Assembly (NCBI GenBank): GCA_002712305.1
Contig: PATE01000072.1
Location: 20,856-46,091, forward strand
Reading direction: 5' to 3'
Length of the DNA stretch: 25,236 nt
Source: Gemmatimonadota bacterium
Lineage (GTDB): Bacteria > Latescibacterota > UBA2968 > UBA8231
Below are positions 7,574 to 15,484 of the stretch, piece after piece; position 1 is the stretch's first letter; each line of letters begins with the position of its first letter. Under the pieces are notes generated by a model that had not been told where the DNA came from, searched no databases, and saw only the letters and a list, made by a program, of their open reading frames with translations. The position numbers were made by a program, and so were the translations under genes.

Positions 7574-8341
7574 ATGATGACGAATCTGGCGCTATCGACG
7601 GACTTCCTATTGTGGTATGCCGGTGCCGGTGCTGTGGCCAAGGCTCTCACTGTCCTGCAGAGCCGTACACATGTCGGTTTTCCGCGGATCTTCGTCCTCC
7701 TTTCGCCATCCTACGCACTGGACGCGTGGCGTGATGTGATCGGCCGCCGCGAGGCGATTGTTGCCGCCCTCCTGAGGATTGGCTGGAGTGTGCCACTGGC
7801 AGGTCTCACCATCGTCGGCTTCCGCCATGTGGCATCGCAGGGGCTGATGGACGAGTGGTTGTTCCCCTTCGCCGCGGTCTTGCCGTTCTACATTGTCACC
7901 GAGGCGATGGGTGCCATCCTTGCTCTGCCCTTTGCACTGGGTGGGCTGCCACTGCGACCTGTGCACAACAATCCCCTCGTGTCGGGTAGCGTTGCTGAAT
8001 TCTGGGGACGCAGATGGAATCGTTGGATCGGCGGTTGGCTGCGCAGTCAGTTTTTTCGGCCTCTGCGTCATCATCCTTATGTGGCGTTGTTCTGCGCCTT
8101 TCTGGCGTCGGGCCTCTGGCACGAACTCGTGTTGCATCTGCCCGTCTATCTCGCCGGCTTCAGCGTCCCCTTCGGTTCGATGCTGCTGTATTTCCTGCTT
8201 CAGCCGCTAGGGTGGTGGGGTGATCGGGCGCTACGTCGCCACCCACTGTTGCGTCGTGCCTGGGCATGGATCGCCGTCGTCGGACCGGCACCTCTGCTGC
8301 TAAACGAGCCGCTGCGCCGGATCTTCCTCCTCCAACCCTGA
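7574..8341 (+). CDS. Small MBOAT / wax-synthase-like membrane acyltransferase
   Basis: 255-residue hydrophobic protein with about six to seven membrane segments. Two motifs identify it as a membrane-bound O-acyltransferase of the plant wax-synthase-like (MBOAT_2) type. PLVSGSVAEFWGRRWNRW at 134-151 matches the conserved S-x-FWGRRWN block, and SGLWHE at 179-184 carries the presumed catalytic His (H183). Such enzymes transfer an acyl chain to an alcohol within the membrane; the acceptor here is unknown. I chose ATG 7574 because AGGA lies seven bases upstream, over an in-frame GTG at 7550. It is shorter than plant relatives, apparently lacking N-terminal membrane segments, but both active-site motifs are intact. 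Confidence 0.82.
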   Translation: MMTNLALSTDFLLWYAGAGAVAKALTVLQSRTHVGFPRIFVLLSPSYALDAWRDVIGRREAIVAALLRIGWSVPLAGLTIVGFRHVASQGLMDEWLFPFAAVLPFYIVTEAMGAILALPFALGGLPLRPVHNNPLVSGSVAEFWGRRWNRWIGGWLRSQFFRPLRHHPYVALFCAFLASGLWHELVLHLPVYLAGFSVPFGSMLLYFLLQPLGWWGDRALRRHPLLRRAWAWIAVVGPAPLLLNEPLRRIFLLQP

Positions 8342-8360
8342 TCCGCCCCGGGGAAGGGAG

Positions 8361-8810
8361 GTGCAGCCCCATGGGTGCCATCTTCTCGTGATCTTCCTTC
8401 TGCACTGTGCCGCGGCCCTGTTCATGACCGGCGTGATCTGGTTTGTCCAGATCGTCCATTACCCGCTTTTCGAGTTCGTGGGTGGACGTTTCTCCGACTA
8501 TGCGCGCGAACACACGCGACGCACGACCCCCGTCGTGGCGCCAGTGATGATTCTGGAGCTGCTCAGCGGTCTCTGGCTGGCGTGGTCGGCGTCCGATACG
8601 ATGGTTCTTGGTCTGCGGATCAATGCCGGCCTGTTGCTCGTGACCTGGCTTTCCACCCTCATCCTCCAGGTTCCCCTGCATCACCGCCTGAAGGAATCTG
8701 ATGGTGCGTCTGAAGTGCCACGGCTCGTGGCCGGCAACTGGGTTCGGACCGTGTGCTGGTCGGTGCGCGCCATCCTTTTACTCTGGTTGCTTTCCACGCC
8801 CGTCGCCTGA
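8361..8810 (+). CDS. Small conserved-looking four-TM membrane protein
   Basis: 149-residue protein with four predicted membrane helices: around residues 8-32, 60-78, 82-102 and 128-147. A distinctive MTGVIWFVQIVHYPLF segment is followed by a charged loop and TTPVVAPVMILELLSG. I recognise the pattern from uncharacterised bacterial membrane proteins but can assign no function. The start is uncertain. GTG 8361 has a GGGGA six bases upstream, while an in-frame GTG at 8388 fits the expected short N-terminus better. An ATG at 8371 with the best ribosome-binding spacing is in the wrong frame and stops after six codons. Its TGA overlaps the next ATG (TGATG). It starts 19 bases after the acyltransferase gene. 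Confidence 0.75.
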   Translation: MQPHGCHLLVIFLLHCAAALFMTGVIWFVQIVHYPLFEFVGGRFSDYAREHTRRTTPVVAPVMILELLSGLWLAWSASDTMVLGLRINAGLLLVTWLSTLILQVPLHHRLKESDGASEVPRLVAGNWVRTVCWSVRAILLLWLLSTPVA

Positions 8811-9070
8811 TGCGCCTCTATCTGGTCGATGGCAGCTTCGAGCTGTTCCGCTGCTACTACGGTGCACCACAGGCGCGACGACCCGATGGCCGGGAGGTGG
8901 GGGCTGTGCGGGCCCTGTTCCACACACTCACATCTCTGTTGCGGGATGACGAGCTCACTCACGTCGCGATCGCCTTCGACGCCGTGACCGTTGGGTCGGC
9001 GACGGCTAGCAGGGGAGACAGGCACAACAGAAGGAGGATTCGCAATCCGGCTCTACCGGTGAGGGTCTGA
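8810..9070 (+). pseudogene. Truncated 5'-3' exonuclease (flap endonuclease / PIN-type) remnant
   Basis: The first 59 residues read MRLYLVDGSFELFRCYYG, then REVGAVRALFHTL and THVAIAFDAV. This is the N-terminal part of bacterial 5'-3' exonucleases related to the polymerase I exonuclease domain, with D7 as the first metal-binding Asp. From about base 8987 the sequence changes abruptly to an Arg-rich, non-homologous tail and ends after 86 residues. The family is normally over 250 residues, so all later metal ligands and the DNA-binding helix-hairpin-helix are missing. The start is coupled to the preceding gene by a TGATG overlap, showing that the gene was once a normal operon member. No remaining 3' part is visible downstream, so a deletion is likely. 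Confidence 0.72.
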
Positions 9071-9193
9071 CCTTGCAAACGCCCGATGGGGCAGAAAGGT
9101 TCACGACGGCTGGCCGGTTCGCGGCCGTTGGCTGGCTTCCGCCTGGGTGTCGTCGTATCGTAGCACCTCCCCTCGTGGTGGAGCGACGCTTCT

Positions 9194-9931
9194 ATGGATC
9201 CGAAAACCCAGACATTCCTCTTCGAAGCGCTGTGTCACAGACAGCGACTTGATCTTACCGGAGAGATCGTCGGTGCGGTTGCGCACGATCTCAACAATGC
9301 CCTGAGCGTGGTAAATGGCAACGTAGAGCTCCTGCTGGAACGATTGCAGGAGAGCGATGCAAAGAGCGACGAAAGTCTTCTGCAGGATGCGCGAACGGCT
9401 CACAACTGGTCCGGCACCGCCATGGCTTCGGCTCGGCGGCTCCTCCATTTTTCCAGACAGCTTCGATCACCTGCCAAAGCGATTCCCGTCAACGATCTGG
9501 TGGCCGAAGCGGTCGAGCTATGCCGCTACCGATGCGAGATGGATGGGCTGCTGTTGATGTCCGATCTGGCGACGGACGCGGGGCAGATCAACGTCCCACC
9601 GGGCCAGATCCAGCAGGTCGTGATCGAGATGGTGCAGAACGCACGTGAGGCTTTATCGCCAGAAGAGGGTGGATCGATTCAGGCGAGCACAGCTGCCGGG
9701 GATGGAGTGGTCAGGATCGAGATCGAAGACGATGGGGAGGGTGTGCCCGAACAGCTGCAAGAGCGTGTGTTCGATCTCGGATATACGACGAAGGAAAGCG
9801 ATCAACCCGCCGGAATCGGGCTGACCATCGGCCGTCACCTTGCCCGTGCCCACGGTGGGGACCTAAAGATTGAATCGGTGGATGAGGGTGGGGGGCTGCA
9901 GGTGTTGACGTTGCCCCGCGTCGAGGACTGA
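9194..9931 (+). CDS. Compact soluble sensor histidine kinase
   Basis: 245-residue histidine kinase consisting almost only of the catalytic core. The H-box is AVAHDLNNALSVV with phospho-acceptor H31. The N-box is EMVQNAREAL with N149, G1 is DDGEGVPE at 179-186, and G2 is GIGLTIGRHLARAHGG at 207-222. There is no membrane segment and no PAS or GAF domain; only about 20 residues precede the H-box region, so the signal must come from a partner protein or cytosolic interaction. A GGTGGAG lies upstream of ATG 9194. It converges on the gene at 9994-10947, whose receiver domain is the nearest possible phospho-acceptor, so the two may form a two-component pair (inference). Confidence 0.9.
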   Translation: MDPKTQTFLFEALCHRQRLDLTGEIVGAVAHDLNNALSVVNGNVELLLERLQESDAKSDESLLQDARTAHNWSGTAMASARRLLHFSRQLRSPAKAIPVNDLVAEAVELCRYRCEMDGLLLMSDLATDAGQINVPPGQIQQVVIEMVQNAREALSPEEGGSIQASTAAGDGVVRIEIEDDGEGVPEQLQERVFDLGYTTKESDQPAGIGLTIGRHLARAHGGDLKIESVDEGGGLQVLTLPRVED

Positions 9932-9993
9932 TGCCGACAGAGGAAGGTGCAGCAGACTTCTCTATCCTTGAGACTCGACGGTGCTCGACTGGC

Positions 9994-10947
9994 TCAGGAT
10001 GAATTGTCTAGGGCAACTTCAATGAGAGCGCGGAAGTCGGTGACGGCGATGGGTTTGCTCATGAATCTACCGAAGGTGGCCTCATCAACCTCGTCGGGGC
10101 CGACGAAACCAGAGACACCGACAATCGACAGCGCCGGATAAAGCCTGAGCAGATTCTGCGCCAACTCCATGCCATCCATGACCGGCATGCGGATGTCGGT
10201 CACCACGACCTGAACCATCTCCTGCTCGAGAGCCGTCAGGGCCTGCTGGCCATCGGCCGCTTCGCGCACGGCACAATAGGAGAGGGTGCGACGCACGAGA
10301 TCGCGAAAGTCCGGCTCGTCATCGACGACCAGCACTCGCGGAGCTTGGGCCAGAATCTGTTCGTCCATCTGATGCGTTGCCTGGTCACGTTCACCGCCGG
10401 AGGCCACGACCAGATCCAGCGCCAGCTCCGTGCGCTGTTCATGCAGCTTTAGTCGAGACTCCATTCCTCCAGCCGTCGAGCGATAGGCACTCACATCCTG
10501 CACAAACTCGCGCAAGCGGACATTGTCATCAGCCACACGCCGAGCGAGGATCTCGATAAAGTTTCGCATCACGCGCGAACTCAGGGCGGCATCATCCTGG
10601 ATTGCCGTGTCAAAACGATCTCGCTTCAAAACCAGAACCCGGCAGGCGCGCACCGCGGTCACCGTCGCCGAACGAGGTTGTCCGGTGATCACCCCCATCT
10701 CGCCCACCGTCGTGACCGGCGTTAGTGTGGCGACGAGCATTCCCCCTTCATTCGTGACTGACAGTTCACCCGCCAGCAGGATATACATCTCATCACTCGG
10801 TGTCCCGCCGGTGCAAAGCTCTTCGCCTTCTTCGAGTGAACGCGGCTCACACAGGGAGACGAGCAACTTCACACTGTTGGGTGGAAGAGCGTCGAAGATC
10901 GGGATCTTCTTCAGGCTATTGATGAGTAGCTTGGACTTGTCGGCCAC
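9994..10947 (-). CDS. Cyclic-nucleotide-binding domain / response-regulator receiver hybrid
   Basis: 317-residue two-domain protein. Residues 15-140 form a cNMP-binding barrel with the phosphate-cassette motif GEMGVITGQPRSATVTA (82-98, R92 and S93). A helical linker spans 130-195. Residues 203-315 are a CheY-like receiver with acidic pocket D209/D210, phospho-acceptor D251 in TDIRMP, S279 in the Thr/Ser position and K298 in SKPI. There is no DNA-binding or output domain, so it probably acts by protein contact, integrating a nucleotide signal with phosphorylation. The start is a GTG (10947), 11 bases after the upstream gene. It is the last gene of the long minus-strand run that begins with another cNMP-domain protein. 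Confidence 0.9.
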   Translation of the reverse strand: MADKSKLLINSLKKIPIFDALPPNSVKLLVSLCEPRSLEEGEELCTGGTPSDEMYILLAGELSVTNEGGMLVATLTPVTTVGEMGVITGQPRSATVTAVRACRVLVLKRDRFDTAIQDDAALSSRVMRNFIEILARRVADDNVRLREFVQDVSAYRSTAGGMESRLKLHEQRTELALDLVVASGGERDQATHQMDEQILAQAPRVLVVDDEPDFRDLVRRTLSYCAVREAADGQQALTALEQEMVQVVVTDIRMPVMDGMELAQNLLRLYPALSIVGVSGFVGPDEVDEATFGRFMSKPIAVTDFRALIEVALDNSS

Positions 10948-10958
10948 GTAGATACCGG

Positions 10959-11369
10959 CTAAGGGGCTACGAAGAAGGACTGCCAGGGAATGAAGAGAGA
11001 CGCGAGCATCAGAATGAGTGTGACTCCAGCGGCCGCCGCCAACGCCAACAAATGGACACGGGCGGCGCGTTTCTCAATGGCCTGGCGAAGCGTCGGGTCC
11101 TCAATGGTCGCTGTGCCTCCCTCTACCGTGCAAGCACCTTTTGCCGACAGAAAGACACACACACCTGTCTGAGCCTGCAGCAGACAGAGAATTCCCGCCC
11201 ACATGGGAAAGAACACGACGGCTCGCATGGCCAGAGGAACTGCCATCACGGCCAGCAGAAGCGTCATCCCCAAGCCGAAGATGACAAACAAGGCGCTGGA
11301 AAACAGCCGAAACTGACGCCCCGTTGTGCCAATGTTATGCCCCCGCTCGAGGTCTGCGTTCGCGTTCAT
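10959..11369 (-). CDS. Small integral membrane protein, function unknown
   Basis: 136-residue protein with three or four hydrophobic segments: around residues 22-45, 46-62, 66-80 and a C-terminal one at about 108-130. Between them a hydrophilic stretch reads AKGACTVEGGTATIEDPTLRQAIEKRAARVH and probably lies on the cytosolic face. ATG 11369 was preferred over 11414 because it starts five bases after the stop of the upstream gene; the longer frame would overlap that gene. I do not recognise the family. Its position between the transglutaminase-like gene and the cNMP-receiver gene, with gaps of 5 and 11 bases, implies co-transcription. Confidence 0.72.
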   Translation of the reverse strand: MNANADLERGHNIGTTGRQFRLFSSALFVIFGLGMTLLLAVMAVPLAMRAVVFFPMWAGILCLLQAQTGVCVFLSAKGACTVEGGTATIEDPTLRQAIEKRAARVHLLALAAAAGVTLILMLASLFIPWQSFFVAP

Positions 11370-11374
11370 CCAGA

Positions 11375-13687
11375 TCAGACCGAAACCAGCGGTGGATGGA
11401 CCTGCACATCCCAACCGACGACGTCGACACCGCCCCGTCCATTGTGGACCCGCAGAGTCACTGTGTGGTTTCCCAACGCACCCTTGGCGGGCGGGGACAA
11501 CGACAGGCAGCCGGTCACCGCATCGAGGCTGATCCAGTTGGGGCCCTCGTCCAGAAGGAACTCGACCTGATCGCCATCGCGGAAGGCCTGGAAATACCTA
11601 AGCGGGCCTTCGCTCTGCGCACGCAGATCACCTCGTGAACGCAGGCAACTCACCTGCACGGGCGTGGTTTCACCAGCCGCGATCTGTGGCGGCAGGGTGG
11701 TGGTGATGAAGGGCCGAGGCGCTTCGATCATGCTTGTGGGGCCACTGCGTACCCCCGCCTCATCGACCGCCACGATCCGATAGTACGGCCTGGCCAGCGC
11801 CTCATCTGTGGTGGGACCGATGACTTGGAACTGAGGGTTCGGGCCGGCGTCGATCACGGCGAGCAAATTCGACGGTTCGGTCTGACGGTGCGGCTCTGCC
11901 TCATTGCTCACGAGCATCTCATAGGATTCGCGGCGAGCGCTGAACCCCCGCTCGTCACTTCCATGAATCTCATAGGCGACAGGAGGTGTCCCCTGAGCAT
12001 TCGGGTGCCACTGCAACACGCCGATGCGGCGCTCCCCATCCATCGCCAGCGATGCGGCCACCGGCAGCCCCGGGGCCGCGACACGAAAGTGGGCTGGTTC
12101 ACTCCACGGCCCCCACACACCTTCGGGGCTGCGCCCACGGACCTTCCAGTAGTAGTCCGTCTCCGGATTCAGCAGTCCCTCCTCTGGGGCGACCCAGAAA
12201 CACTCCCCCGCGGAAGCGGTCTTCGACACGATCTTGTCAAAAACGGGAGACAGGGCGTGTTCGGCCCCGGTATCAAGACCGAGACGAAAGTGATAGTCCT
12301 GAGCCCCCTCTCCCGGTGCCCAAGTCAGGCGCACACGACTGGCCGCCTGTGGCTGTCCCGCATCTGGCGTCAGGCCGTCGACCTTCGAGGGCACTTTCCA
12401 GTCATCGCGTTCCTGCCAGCGATAGGTCAGTCGCACCTGCCGAGCATCGCTGCCGTCGCTGTAGTGGACCTGGTTTGTGCCGACGCAAAGGGCAGGCAGT
12501 GCCAGGGGAGCCATCTGCAGATCATTCTCGATCGTCAGTGAACGAAGTGTCCAATCGGTGCCCTGCAGTCGCAGACGGAAGCGATAACATGCCACAGAGG
12601 CCGGTGGCAGCAGATCATCCAGGTTGATTTCGCCATCTCCGCTCAGCGTCTGCCATTCATCCTCGCCATCCTTCTGCATGGACCACACGCCGTCGCCCTC
12701 CACCTGCGAAAGCAACTGGCCTCCCACAAGCACATAGGGCGATCGGATCTCATACACGACCTCGCCCTGGCCTTCAGCCACGAGCCCTTCCGTTGTTCCG
12801 CTGACATGCGTACTCGAGAGTGCCCATCGCGTCTGGGCCAACGGCACCGACCAGTGCAGAAGACCGTTGGCGAACCGGGGAGGAGGCGAGCCAAATCCGT
12901 GGTATTTCCCCCTCTCGGACCAACCCCATTCGAGGCGTTCACCGGGCCGAAGGTTGATCTCCATTCTGTGATCGCCAACAGGTTCGCGTGTTCCGGACCG
13001 AGGTCCATCGAAGCAGAACAGGGAGGCTGCCGACTCAGTGGTTTCGCGATTCTCGGCGGCGCCGATTCCGTAGGCATGGGAACGTTTCATCAGGTCATGA
13101 TCGGCACTGATTTGCCCCTCGGAGGCGATGGTCAGATTGTCGCGATCCAGAACCTGCAGATGCTCATCACTGTCGAGCAGATGATAGTCGCCGTCGTAGA
13201 AAACCTCTGATGTGCAGTGACCGTGTGGCAGCCCACGTCTCACCTTGAGCCCTGCTGCCTGCCACAGATTGGACACGGTAAAGGCCTCATCCCAGCACAG
13301 GGTATAGCCGTAGGCATTCAGCATCTTCACTGTGTCCTTGACCTCATCGTCGCCTGTGGTGCTGTGATATCGATAATGTCGCGCAAAATCCCAGATCGCT
13401 CGCGCCTTGGATGCGTCATCCATCCCGGCGGCCAGTATGGAGTCGAGGATGGTTTCCATGTTGCGCATCACAGGCCTGCCCTCGACTCGGACCCAGGCAT
13501 CGAGGACCTCCTCGTCACCCACATTCTCGAGGCTGAGACCGACCATATTCTCCCAGCTCTGGCCATAGTAGCCGTAGCCCACCGGATCTCGTGTCATCTC
13601 ACCATCGATCCTCCCGCCCACATCGATCCGCATCGTCTGCTTGGATGTGGTGATCTGTTCGACAAACTGACGTGCCTGGATCGTCAT
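11375..13687 (-). CDS. Transglutaminase-like protein with fibronectin type III-like repeats
   Basis: 770-residue multidomain protein. The N-terminal third holds a transglutaminase-like cysteine peptidase fold. Its apparent Cys-His-Asp triad is C131 in YTLCWDEAF, H157 in GLPHGHCTSEVFYDG and D172 in YHLLDSDEHL. A beta-rich middle region follows, then two fibronectin III-like domains, recognisable by DYYWKVRGRSPEGVWGPWSEP (Trp/Tyr core pattern) and ARPYYRIVAVDEAG. A C-terminal cadherin/Ig-like domain reads ISLDAVTGCLSLSPPA and TLRVHNG. No signal peptide or membrane anchor is seen, which is odd for such an architecture. The ATG at 13687 overlaps the upstream hydrolase stop (ATGA). It could be a protease, amidase or cross-linking enzyme acting on a surface polymer; the substrate is unknown. 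Confidence 0.85.
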   Translation of the reverse strand: MTIQARQFVEQITTSKQTMRIDVGGRIDGEMTRDPVGYGYYGQSWENMVGLSLENVGDEEVLDAWVRVEGRPVMRNMETILDSILAAGMDDASKARAIWDFARHYRYHSTTGDDEVKDTVKMLNAYGYTLCWDEAFTVSNLWQAAGLKVRRGLPHGHCTSEVFYDGDYHLLDSDEHLQVLDRDNLTIASEGQISADHDLMKRSHAYGIGAAENRETTESAASLFCFDGPRSGTREPVGDHRMEINLRPGERLEWGWSERGKYHGFGSPPPRFANGLLHWSVPLAQTRWALSSTHVSGTTEGLVAEGQGEVVYEIRSPYVLVGGQLLSQVEGDGVWSMQKDGEDEWQTLSGDGEINLDDLLPPASVACYRFRLRLQGTDWTLRSLTIENDLQMAPLALPALCVGTNQVHYSDGSDARQVRLTYRWQERDDWKVPSKVDGLTPDAGQPQAASRVRLTWAPGEGAQDYHFRLGLDTGAEHALSPVFDKIVSKTASAGECFWVAPEEGLLNPETDYYWKVRGRSPEGVWGPWSEPAHFRVAAPGLPVAASLAMDGERRIGVLQWHPNAQGTPPVAYEIHGSDERGFSARRESYEMLVSNEAEPHRQTEPSNLLAVIDAGPNPQFQVIGPTTDEALARPYYRIVAVDEAGVRSGPTSMIEAPRPFITTTLPPQIAAGETTPVQVSCLRSRGDLRAQSEGPLRYFQAFRDGDQVEFLLDEGPNWISLDAVTGCLSLSPPAKGALGNHTVTLRVHNGRGGVDVVGWDVQVHPPLVSV

Positions 13688-14652
13688 CGAGTCTCTCCTC
13701 CTACTTCGCAGAGCCATTCACCAATGGTCTGTGCCAACTGGCGGGGCTTCTCAAGGTGCGGTGCGTGGCCACAGTCATCGATCAAATGCAGTCTGGACTG
13801 GGGAAGATCCTCAGCAAGACGTTGTGCATACAGCGGTGAGATCACGCGGTCCTGCCTTCCCCAGCACACGAGGGTTGGCCAGGCAACACTCGAATAGGCA
13901 TCGACGATCCAGTCCATGTTGGAGGGCACCATGTTGCGTGCGGTTTCCTGGGCCGCTCGGATGCGCTGCGAAGATGTCAGCAGACTCAGGTATCGTTCCC
14001 ACAATCCCGGCGGAATGGCGTCTGGGTCAGCGAAGGCTCTTCGAATCGATCGCTTGATGACCCACTGCGCGATCCCGAGGGAGAGAAGCACTCGACGAGA
14101 CCACGGGGCGGTGATCAGGGACCCCAGACGGCCCTGGAACACTCTGAGCAGGCTTGGGATCTGTTGAGGATACGCGGCGGCATCTTCAAGGATCAGCCCC
14201 ACCATCGCCGGTCGATCGGGCCAGGGGGTGCACAGCATACGCAGCGCCAGACCCCCTCCGAGTGAACTACCCATCAACACGAGATTCCGCAGCGACAACT
14301 CGGCGATCAGCTGCTGCAACTGTTTGACATGCAGATCTGCATCGTAGCGATGTGTCGCAGGAGTTGTCGCCAGGTGCGGCGTGCTGCTGAGCCCTGCCCC
14401 GAGCAAATCGACGGTGACCATGTATCGATCGCCGTGACGAAGATGGGGCAGAAGATACTGCCACGTACGCTGATCGTCGAACAGGCCATGAATCAGCAGC
14501 AGATGAACCGGTGCCTCCACCTGGCCATAACAGGTGTAGGCCAATTGCACGGGCTTACCATCCTCGGTGCCAACCGTGACTGCACCCCTGCACACATTCG
14601 GGTCAGACAAGGATGCAGACCCCTCCACCGTTGAGGAAGCGGGCGTAAGCAT
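13684..14652 (-). CDS. Alpha/beta-hydrolase fold protein
   Basis: 322-residue alpha/beta hydrolase. The oxyanion-region HG is in LLIHGLFDD (54-60), the nucleophile elbow is GSSLGG (S130), the acid is D268 in WGRQDRVISP, and the base is H296 in CGHAPHLEKP. This complete triad supports esterase, lipase or related hydrolase activity; the substrate cannot be assigned. About 30 N-terminal residues precede the fold without a clear signal peptide. The ATG at 14652 lies 24 bases after the membrane-protein gene and has no strong ribosome-binding site. Its stop overlaps the transglutaminase-like start by four bases, so the two hydrolytic enzymes are likely made together. Confidence 0.88.
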   Translation of the reverse strand: MLTPASSTVEGSASLSDPNVCRGAVTVGTEDGKPVQLAYTCYGQVEAPVHLLLIHGLFDDQRTWQYLLPHLRHGDRYMVTVDLLGAGLSSTPHLATTPATHRYDADLHVKQLQQLIAELSLRNLVLMGSSLGGGLALRMLCTPWPDRPAMVGLILEDAAAYPQQIPSLLRVFQGRLGSLITAPWSRRVLLSLGIAQWVIKRSIRRAFADPDAIPPGLWERYLSLLTSSQRIRAAQETARNMVPSNMDWIVDAYSSVAWPTLVCWGRQDRVISPLYAQRLAEDLPQSRLHLIDDCGHAPHLEKPRQLAQTIGEWLCEVGGETR

Positions 14653-14676
14653 GGGCGCGTTTTGGCTGTTGCCGTC

Positions 14677-15402
14677 CTACATCACGTGTAACCAGTCGTC
14701 GAGCAGGAAGCGGATCCGGCCGATCAGCAAGGACAGGCGTGCCATGATCGTGTAGCCGAAGGACGCGCCGAAGGAGATCATCAGAAACCAGATCCCCACC
14801 TTCGAGATGCCACCCACCACGCCGCGATGCTCGACGGAGAAAAAGAAGTAGACGAGGACGCTCACCACGCCGATCAGGATCAGCAGGAGATTGAGGCCAT
14901 CTACATCCATCGTAATGGGGCGGATGGTCGCTTCGATCTGCGACAGGAGGAAGGCGGAGATGTATCGCGGAATCGTAAAGCCTGCTCCTACGCCGACGAC
15001 GAAGGCGAAACTGATGCGACTCAACCAGCCGATCTTCACCGACATCCGGGTCAGGATCAGCAGGCCGAGCACGGACGGCACCAACAGCAGGAGGCGCTGT
15101 GTCATCGTGGCAGGGTCATCGCCGATGCCGAAGATGCGGACCACCACCTCCCCATAGAGGCTCTGATACCAATAGATACCGAAGATGTACGCCGCGGCGA
15201 CACCGACGAAGATATGCTCGGCGAGTTTGAACAGTGGATTGTCGCGATAGAGGAAGCTATAGAGACTGACGGTCAAACCTGCCGCCGTGATGACGCCAAG
15301 GCTGGTCCAACTCATGTCGAGGTAGCCGCCAACGAGCAGAATCGCATTCAGGATGACGAAGATGCCGATGAAGCCGAGAAACAACATAGAATCGCGTGTC
15401 AT
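14677..15402 (-). CDS. Polytopic membrane protein of the MutL/DUF6754 cluster
   Basis: 241-residue protein with about seven membrane helices spread from residue 7 to 220, for example LFLGFIGIFVILNAILLVGG at 7-26 and LNLLLILIGVVSVLVYFFFS around 170-190. Short polar loops contain LYRDNPLFKLAEHIFVG, a motif that looks specific to this cluster. I know no enzyme family to match it, and see no transporter or redox signature. The ATG at 15402 has GAGG eight bases upstream. It follows the preceding gene after 82 bases, one of the two largest gaps inside the run. It is likely a membrane subunit of the complex suggested by the neighbouring MutL and DUF6754 genes. Confidence 0.8.
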   Translation of the reverse strand: MTRDSMLFLGFIGIFVILNAILLVGGYLDMSWTSLGVITAAGLTVSLYSFLYRDNPLFKLAEHIFVGVAAAYIFGIYWYQSLYGEVVVRIFGIGDDPATMTQRLLLLVPSVLGLLILTRMSVKIGWLSRISFAFVVGVGAGFTIPRYISAFLLSQIEATIRPITMDVDGLNLLLILIGVVSVLVYFFFSVEHRGVVGGISKVGIWFLMISFGASFGYTIMARLSLLIGRIRFLLDDWLHVM

Positions 15403-15484
15403 TGTGTCTGCCTCACAGTCGTCAGCTGCGCCATCATTAGGGCCTGTTCAGCCGCCTCGCATGATCTGGTTGTCAAATGGGCCC

